A stretch of DNA of 13,177 nt from Dictyocoela muelleri (lineage: Eukaryota > Microsporidia). A program made the translations under genes and the position numbers. The stretch's first letter is position 1. Each line of letters begins with the position of its first letter. The DNA lies in contig SDVU01000464.1 of the NCBI GenBank assembly GCA_016256075.1, positions 1 to 13,177 of the forward strand. The letters are read 5' to 3'. Below, piece after piece: positions 7,700-13,177 of this stretch. The notes below the pieces were generated by a model that worked only from the letters and a program-made list of their open reading frames with translations, was not told the origin of the DNA and ran no database searches.

Positions 7700-7815
7700 T
7701 TAAATAATAATAAAATTAAATAATAATAAAATCAAATAATAATAAAATCAAATAATAATAAAATCAAATAATAATAAAATTAAATAATAATAAAATTAAA
7801 TAATAAAAAAATTAA
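7699..7815. repeat. 16-bp AT-rich tandem repeat inside Merlin-2
   Basis: TTAAATAATAATAAAA and TCAAATAATAATAAAA alternate for about seven units with very little drift, so the array is recent. It overlaps the last codons and the stop of the transposase frame, which ends in a run of Ile, Leu and Phe read from the repeat. Confidence 0.85.
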
Positions 7816-8748
7816 AATAATATATAAAAGTTCAAATTTTTTATTTATTAAATTAAAAAGCTCTTTTAATATCATAAGAAACACCTCCTTTACAGTAGTA
7901 TATTCATAATTATTTAAAAACCTTCTCCTGAAACTATATTCCTCTGGCCATTCATCGATTTCCTCGCGTTTAATTCCATGTCGTCTTCGCATATCCGTCT
8001 TTAGATGGGACCCAAATCCTTCAATATTATTCGTATAAACACCGTCATCGGTTGTAAAACCTGTATTATGATAAACTACTCTATGATTAAGGTGAAGGTT
8101 TCTGGCCACAGCTGGATACGAGCGGTGCCCATCTGAATATAAAATTGATCCGACATGTATCACATCTGCCAATTCATTTGAAATTATATCAGCACTTCTA
8201 TTGATAATCCGCTTAAGTTAAAAATTCCTATTAGATATATCAATAGCGCCAAGTATCCAAATGGTATCCGGTGTTTCATCGTCGATATATGACGGATTTC
8301 TGATAATACCTCGGCGAGAGATTACTGTTTCCTCTACTTGCACGATACTATTAAGACCTCCCAGTAGAATGTGATGTCGGGCATTAATCGTTATAAATAT
8401 CACCCGCAATCTCTGACGGACACTCGCTATTGTTGCATTACTGATATTACAAACAAAACAGGATATCTGGGAATACGATAAATTTATCAGCAAGCAATAA
8501 AATACAAATAATAGCCGATTTACCGGTAATTTCGTGTTAATTACTGATTTTCTGCGCCGGCATGTAGAAGAGGTACAACTATATATAATTCTTTTTAAAT
8601 TTCTTTCTTTATAAACACATGCCTTTGTCAATTGATCACAACGAGTACACATTTTGTATTCTTCTAATATGGATTTATCAATTAACCATTCTAGAGTATC
8701 TTCAATTGACTTAAAAAATAATTTTTTAAACGGAAAAATTTCAAGCAT
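7780..8748 (-). pseudogene. Merlin-2 transposase (DDE, ISXO2/IS1595-like) with one in-frame stop
   Basis: The ATG at 8748 opens 176 codons to TAA at 8218-8220. The same frame continues without shift to 7780, for about 322 positions in all, the normal size for a Merlin transposase. Order of parts: an N-terminal helical stretch (1-30), a zinc ribbon with C34/C37 and C58/C63, a hydrophobic helical region (77-100), then the catalytic domain. The second and third catalytic residues are D206 (YSDGHRSYP) and E243 (NNIEGFGSH), 36 residues apart. The first is Glu: VEET at 138-141, where Merlin-1 has IDET and Merlin-3 VDET. The stop lies where Merlin-1 has Arg (NFR against NF-stop). A single base change from a Lys codon would give this TAA. 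The stop and the changed first Asp both point to an inactive enzyme, although the element is otherwise young-looking. Confidence 0.88.
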
Positions 8749-8762
8749 AAGGAGACGATTTT

Positions 8763-8800
8763 TTTAATTTTTAATTTTTAATTTTTAATTTTTAATTTTT
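8763..8800. repeat. Short TTTAATTTTT tandem repeat inside Merlin-2
   Basis: TTTTTAA units of 7-8 bases repeat about five times between the transposase ATG and the right hairpin, in the region where its promoter would lie. Confidence 0.7.
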
Positions 8801-8809
8801 ATTTTTTTT

Positions 8810-8862
8810 GCTTTTCTTTAGTATTCGGGCCATTTTATTGGCCTGAATACTAAAGAAGCCCC
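8810..8862. repeat. Right terminal hairpin of Merlin-2
   Basis: GCTTTTCTTTAGTATTCGGG(CCA) at 8810-8832 faces TGGCCTGAATACTAAAGAAG(CCCC) at 8839-8862 across six bases. The stem is near perfect, better kept than the left one. Confidence 0.85.
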
Positions 8863-9043
8863 ATAATTTTTAATATATTAATTAATAATTTTTAATATTT
8901 TAATTAATAATTTTAAATATATTAATGCATAAACCTGTATATGGAATAATAAAAAACTGCGGATTGATAATAAAAAAAGATAAAATAAATTGTTTTATGA
9001 ATAAATTAAAAAATTAAGTAATTTAAAACTAAAAATTACTTAA

Positions 9044-9990
9044 AGCAAATCTTCTCGATCATAGCTTTCAAAACTCAATCTCGCAATGATTATATAACCC
9101 TTTATTTCAAATATTTGGTCACAAAAATGTTATTTATTGTAAATAAAATATCAGAAAGATTTTTAAAACGTTCTCGTCTCGTGAATTTTGATTTAAAAGC
9201 TAAAAAAACTCTTATATAGGATTCAATTGAGGTGAATAAGGGCGTAGAAAATTTAAAATATAAGCTTTTCATGTAATCTCTTTAATATCTTCTAATTTTT
9301 TGTGTATTGAAGCATTATCTAAAATTATATTTTTTATTGTACCATTTGTTAGAGAAGGAGTTCAGAATTCACGAAATCTATTAGATCTGAAGATATAAAA
9401 CTTTCCTTTTTAGTTTTGAAACTATAAATTCTACAGACTGATATCACGCATAGAAAAAAAATATTTCTATCTTTGGAATTCGGAACTGTTGTAAATGCTT
9501 TAGAATTTTTCTTAGAGTATCCATAATTAGGAGTTAAATGTAAATTAAACCTGGATTCATCGTAAAAACGCAATTCATAATTTTTCTTAACATTAATAAA
9601 ATTCGAATAAATAAATCTCTTCGTTTTGTGGTCCCCTTAATTTCTAAATATTGGTATTTTTGTTATAATTTTTCTGGTATATTTCATTGTTTTTAAGTCT
9701 CTGCTTATTTTAGAAATAGATTTTTTAATTGAATGGTTATTTTCTAAATTTAATGAAAGAGTTTCAAGAGTTGTACATGAATTAATAACGAGTTCAATAT
9801 TAATGGCATCATAAATATTATTTTTGTCTTTTTTAAGTCCCCTCTTTTTGTTATCAGCAGTCTCTATTCATTTCACTTCGCCAAAATCGCCATTCAAATA
9901 TCTATTTTGCAAATTTTGAACTGCTTTCGCGACAAATTCGACAGTTTAATAATCTCAAACTGCTTTTTACTTTATATGAACAGGTTAAAA
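9044..9990 (-). pseudogene. Tc1/mariner (IS630-like, DDE_3) transposase remnant
   Basis: On the minus strand the N-terminal side reads RYLNGDFGEVK, KKRGLKKDKNN, SISKISRDLK and ITKIPIFRN, matching the helix-turn-helix to linker part of Tc1-like transposases. Then comes LRFYDESRFNLHLTPNYGYS with the first catalytic Asp, and the family run FTTVPNSKDRNIFF. After a frame change near 9350 the second Asp appears in NIILDNASIHKKLEDIK, then LRPYSPQLNPI. The Glu normally next is TAA, so the third catalytic residue is lost. Other stops lie in the N-terminal part (TGA at an expected Trp, TAA after IFRN) and between the last two catalytic motifs (TGA). C-terminal similarity fades near 9044. I found no clear terminal inverted repeat. 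The 5' boundary near 9990 is approximate. Confidence 0.82.
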
Positions 9991-10114
9991 AAGGTTTTTA
10001 TCGTTTCTTTCGTGATAGATTACCGATTTTTTAAATTAATCATGATTATTGTTACACTGGTGATACATATTTTAAGGGTTCGGATTTTTTTTAGAAATGA
10101 AATAGTTGAATAAA

Positions 10115-10436
10115 ATGGGGTTATAAGTTTGCAAAAATGGGGTTATAATTTAGCAAAAATAGGTTTATTACTTTGCGGGGTTATAAATTTGCAAAAACGG
10201 GCTTATAAGTTTGCAAAAATGGACTTATAATTTAGCAAAAATGGGCTTATGAGTTTGCAAAAATGGGCTTATAAGTTTGCAAAAATGGGCTTTAAAGTTT
10301 TCAAAAATGGGCTTATAATTTTGGAAAAATGGGCTTATAAGTTTGCAAAAATGGAGTTATAAGTTTGCAAAAATTGGCTTATAAGTTTGCAAAAATGGCT
10401 TATAAGTTTGCAAAAATGAGCCTATAACTCTGAAAA
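10115..10436. repeat. 22-bp minisatellite, about 15 units
   Basis: The consensus GGGCTTATAAGTTTGCAAAA(AT) repeats about 15 times. Most units have one to three changes, one near the left end is shortened and the last is degenerate. The same unit occurs twice on each side of the giant inverted repeat at 3790-5655. There are no spacers, so it is not a CRISPR-like array. Confidence 0.9.
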
Positions 10437-11465
10437 GTCCTGTATAAATTTTCACCACATAATTTTTTTTATTATTTTATTTTTTTATTGATCTTTATAA
10501 TCAATAAATTTTAGATATTTTTAATAATTTATAAATACATTTCTCCCCCATATCAATCCCGGTTTTCACAGTGACTTTATTTGGCCTGATCGGATTTTGA
10601 AAAATACCCGTAAAGTAAATTATTTATAAAAATTGATAAAAATTATTTATTTTTTATTTGATCTTTGTAAATATTCCAACATATCAGGCTGTCTTTTTTT
10701 CTTTATAAAAACATTCTTTAGACTGAATACACGATCAAAAAATTCTGAAGCGTGTGCAAAAAATAATCTATTTTAAAGCAGAAACATATACTAAAGCTTC
10801 GAAATATGTTATTTGTTGGTTTTGGTTGCCATAAGGATGGCTGTAAGAAAGATAAGAAACTAAAACAGATTATGAAAAATTATTTATTGATTTTATCTTC
10901 GTAAAAAATTCGTGCATCGTTACGAGTTTCTTTCTTTATTTATAGTTTAAAAAAAATCACTGATTTATTTATTCATCACAAAAAAATCAAATTTCAACAA
11001 AACTTTTCATTTAAACGAATTCAGAATGTTCTAATTATTAATAAATTATCAATTTATCATTTAAAAAAAATGATGCGCACGAGTGCACGAAAAATCACTA
11101 CTGCATTTTTTAGTTTTGTTTTTATTGTATAATTAACTTAATGTCTTAAATTTAAATAAATAATTGTTTAATTCGAAGTTTAGGTATAAAGAAAATGTAC
11201 ATATTTTAAATTTAATTTTGTGAGGATAACACCATATGTTATTCAAAAGAGGTCTGTATCATTCTGTTCATTAAGTACAAATCTTCTTCTTTATCGGGCA
11301 TTTCATTTTAACAATTTCTTCATTGACTTCATTAAGAAAAATTTTATCATCTAAAAATTCAACATAAATAATAGCATATAGTCGTCTATTGAATTTGACC
11401 CATTTTTTCAACTGTAAGACGTTTGTAAGTTATTATTTCAATTTTTATAACCATAATAGAATAAA
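10437..11465. other. Non-coding AT-rich stretch with one doubtful small frame
   Basis: No transposon or host motif is recognised. A minus-strand frame at 11274-11429 is open for 52 codons without an early ATG and reads KKWVKFNRRLYAIIYVEFLD, then NEVNEEIVKMKCPIKKKICT. This is less biased in composition than the surrounding noise and might be a gene scrap. A plus-strand frame near 10766-10903 includes FGCHKDGCKKDKKLKQI. Neither is strong enough to call. Confidence 0.4.
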
Positions 11466-11469
11466 TTTT

Positions 11470-11516
11470 GGATCAAGTGACTATAACCCCCAGCAAGAGT
11501 GTTATAGCCACCTGAT
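11470..11516. repeat. Left terminal hairpin of Merlin-3
   Basis: GGATCAAGTGACTATAACCC(CC) at 11470-11491 faces GTGTTATAGCCACCTGAT at 11499-11516, with a few mismatches. Confidence 0.8.
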
Positions 11517-11543
11517 ATTGTTTTAAAAAAAAGTACCCCACTC

Positions 11544-12391
11544 ATGAATTCAAATTTCATTGATTTTATATATTCAAGTACAAATGTGAGATTTTTAACT
11601 TTATGATTGAAAAAGAAATAATTAGAAAGGAAATGATTTTTGCTTATTGTAACACTATTATGATTTTAAAACGGTCAAAGGATTCACGTATAGAATATTC
11701 ATGGAGATGTTTAAATTATTCTTGCGGCAAATATCAAACCACAGTTTCAGTTTTTAAAGATAGTTTTTTTTTACATGTGAAAATTGATCCAAGAAAGTTA
11801 CTTTTGATTTCATATTTTTTATCGAAAAGTTCGCTTATAAATGATTAATCTACATTTACATCTATAAATAAGAGATGTATTATAAGAATAAAAAATTAAT
11901 TATGTCAGTTGATAAAGGATTTTTGGATTTCCAATCCAATAAAACTCGGTTGTTTCAATTCTATAGTGCAAGTAGACGAGACAAAATTAAATTTTAAAGT
12001 GAAGTCTCATCGTTGAAGGTCGCCTCAATCTCCAATATGGGCAATTTCTATAGTTGACACATCAACCAATGTAGCAAAAGGTATATATAAATTGTAAACG
12101 ATCGATCATCGCGAACATTACTTCCAAATTATTGAAAGAGTTAGTAAGCAAGGTTCTATTATTCACACAAACGAATGGCCATCTTATTCAAATATTTCTT
12201 GTCTTAACAATTATTCACACTACATAGTAACTCATAAATATCATTTCATAAATCCAGAAACATTTGTTCATACTCAACATGTTGAGAGTTTCAATAATAA
12301 AATTAAATATGAAATTAAAAGAAGAAAAGGATTAAAAAAAGAAAAATCGGGATATTTTATAAATTATTTTCTTTTTTTTGGATTATTTTAA
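11544..12391 (+). pseudogene. Merlin-3 transposase (DDE, ISXO2/IS1595-like), several breaks
   Basis: The ATG at 11544, twelve bases after the start of an ACCCC run, begins NFIDFIYSSTNVRFL. A frame change near 11600 leads into the zinc-ribbon part at 11603-11848, where RCLNYSC is intact but the first Cys pair has only one Cys (AYC). After a poorly kept linker, the frame from about 11903 reads FNSIVQVDETKLNFKVKSHR with the first catalytic Asp in place. Stops follow at 12014-12016 and 12095-12097, then the rest is open to TAA at 12389-12391. The second catalytic Asp is Asn here (HTNEWPSYS), while the last Glu is kept (HVESFNNKIKYEIKRRKG). With one frame change, at least two internal stops and a lost catalytic residue, it is inactive. 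Confidence 0.82.
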
Positions 12392-12525
12392 GGAAGAGTC
12401 ACTTGAAAAAATATTCTTTTTAATAAAAGTATAAATTATATAATAAATAATTTTATTTTTTAAATTTAATGTTTTTTTAACATTACGTATATTTTATTGT
12501 TAATATTATTAATTATATTTTAACA

Positions 12526-12581
12526 GGGGGGTTTAGTCACCTGATACCATTACATGGGGGTTATAGTCACTTGATCCAAAA
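12526..12581. repeat. Right end of Merlin-3: two direct copies of the terminal motif
   Basis: GGGGGGTTTAGTCACCTGAT at about 12526-12546 and GGGGGTTATAGTCACTTGAT(CC) at 12556-12577 have the same orientation, unlike the facing pair at the left end. Confidence 0.8.
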
Positions 12582-12646
12582 ATTTACCCATGAAACAAAT
12601 TAATTTTTCAAATAAATTTTATATATAAAAATATTGGATCTTGTTC

Positions 12647-12693
12647 GGTAAAATGCCTACTTATTTTTTTTATAAAGTAGGCATTTTTGAACC
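12647..12693. repeat. Hairpin with a 14-bp perfect core stem
   Basis: GGTAAAATGCCTACTTAT faces ATAAAGTAGGCATTTTTGAA(CC) across a T run; AAAATGCCTACTT pairs perfectly. It lies between Merlin-3 and the foldback element and could belong to either or be a solo element end. Confidence 0.65.
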
Positions 12694-12695
12694 TG

Positions 12696-13075
12696 AAAAT
12701 TTTTTATTTTAAATGAATATTTGGTTTTAACCTTCCTTACGCACCTCTCTAAAATAAATAACGTTAAATACACAATACGGCATTAGCAAGGTATAATAAA
12801 ATTTTCTTTATATATTTTATATAAACATTCTAAATATCATTTTTAATATAAGCCGATATTACCGAATCTAGTAAATTTTGGGCAATGCCCAAATTTACTA
12901 GATTCGGTAATATCGGTTTATATTGAAAAATGATATTTAGAATGTTTATATAAGACTGTATAAAGAAAATTTTATTTTACCTTGCTGTGCCGTATTGTAT
13001 ATTAACGTTATTTATTTTACAGAGGGTGCGCAAGGAGGGTTAAAACCAAATATTCATTATAAAATGAAAAATTTT
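12696..13075. mobile_element. 380-bp foldback palindrome
   Basis: Two arms of about 189 bases face each other with a single base (12885) between them; the centre reads TTGGGCAATGCCCAA. Arm identity is roughly nine in ten by eye, with a few one-base indels. The innermost 30 or so bases are close to perfect. No coding sequence. It may be a foldback-type non-autonomous DNA element or a replication-made palindromic duplication. No flanking duplication is evident. The sequence just outside the right arm carries a run of seven G at 13096-13102. Confidence 0.75.
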
Positions 13076-13177
13076 ATTGGTTATTTGGTACTATAGGGGG
13101 GGTTATAAAAATACTTTAAAAATAAAAACATAATTTATAAGCTATAAATTCATAAATAATTATAATTATTAATAATC

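Larger units (their letters stand above)
7648..8862 (-). mobile_element. Merlin-2: nearly whole Merlin (IS1016/IS1595-like) DNA transposon
   Basis: The 1,215-bp element has terminal inverted repeats GGGGCTTCTTTAGTATTC on both ends (18 identical bases, with similarity continuing over GTGCCA/AGGCC). The GGGGCT start resembles IS1016-type termini. Each end also carries an inverted second copy of the motif. One transposase gene fills the middle on the minus strand. AT-rich tandem repeats separate it from the ends at 7699-7815 and 8763-8800. No convincing target site duplication is seen in the AT-rich flanks. It is the best preserved transposon in the window. Confidence 0.88.
11470..12577 (+). mobile_element. 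Merlin-3: decayed Merlin transposon with perfect terminal inverted repeats
   Basis: TTTTGGATCAAGTGACTATA(ACCCCC) at 11466-11491 is the exact inverse of 12556-12581: 26 of 26 bases. Counting from GG to CC the element is 1,108 bp. The left end holds an inverted second copy (hairpin); the right end holds a second copy in direct orientation. The transposase between them is well decayed, so the perfect ends are surprising beside it. No clear target site duplication is seen. The element belongs to a branch more distant from Merlin-1 and Merlin-2. Confidence 0.85.

Noticed and set aside
8173-8220. Intron between the two open parts of the Merlin-2 transposase
   Set aside because: The bases between are in frame and encode residues that align with Merlin-1 (RNF-stop-LKRI against RNFRLIVL), so a plain stop codon explains it better.
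9907-10113. 68-codon plus-strand frame
   Set aside because: It overlaps the N-terminal part of the minus-strand Tc1/mariner remnant and is hydrophobic low-complexity sequence.
10115-10436. CRISPR-like array
   Set aside because: Units abut directly with no unique spacers, unit drift is high, and the surroundings are eukaryotic.

Overview
This window is very AT-rich eukaryotic DNA with no recognisable complete host gene. It looks like a transposon graveyard from a compact, AT-biased genome. No introns, bacterial operons or ribosome binding sites are visible. The mix of Merlin (IS1016/IS1595-like), pogo/Tigger and Tc1/mariner transposases, with a run of C just before the likely ATG in two of the Merlin elements, fits a transposon-rich microsporidian. 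That assignment is an inference.

Layout from left to right: (1) 1-186 is the 3' end of an unrecognised reading frame cut by the window edge, followed by a non-coding stretch with two hairpins. (2) 1252-2475 is a Merlin element (Merlin-1) whose catalytic region is open but whose N-terminal part is broken. (3) 2488-3330 is a pogo/Tigger transposase remnant that begins a few bases past the right end of Merlin-1. (4) 3718-5860 is a repeat complex. It holds a strand-switched array of a degenerate 13-14 bp unit, C-rich then G-rich, bracketed by inverted copies of two other repeats, and then five spaced copies of a 20-bp perfect or near-perfect palindrome. (5) 6464-6867 is a 404-bp non-autonomous element with Merlin-like ends and a 7-bp flanking direct repeat. 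(6) 7560-7628 is a tRNA-like sequence. (7) 7648-8862 is Merlin-2 on the minus strand, nearly whole, with one internal stop and an Asp-to-Glu change at the first catalytic position. (8) 9044-9990 is a decayed Tc1/mariner transposase on the minus strand. (9) 10115-10436 is a 15-unit, 22-bp tandem array whose unit also occurs in the repeat complex. (10) 11470-12577 is Merlin-3, the most decayed of the three but with a perfect 26-bp terminal inverted repeat. (11) 12696-13075 is a 380-bp foldback palindrome.

The clearest shared theme is end structure. All three Merlin elements and the 404-bp element carry two copies of their terminal motif at each end. The copies face each other as a hairpin, or, at the right end of Merlin-3 and of the 404-bp element, lie in the same orientation. 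The motif sequences differ between elements, so it is the architecture that is shared. I see no evidence for a cooperating host gene system here; the genes present are selfish elements and their remains.
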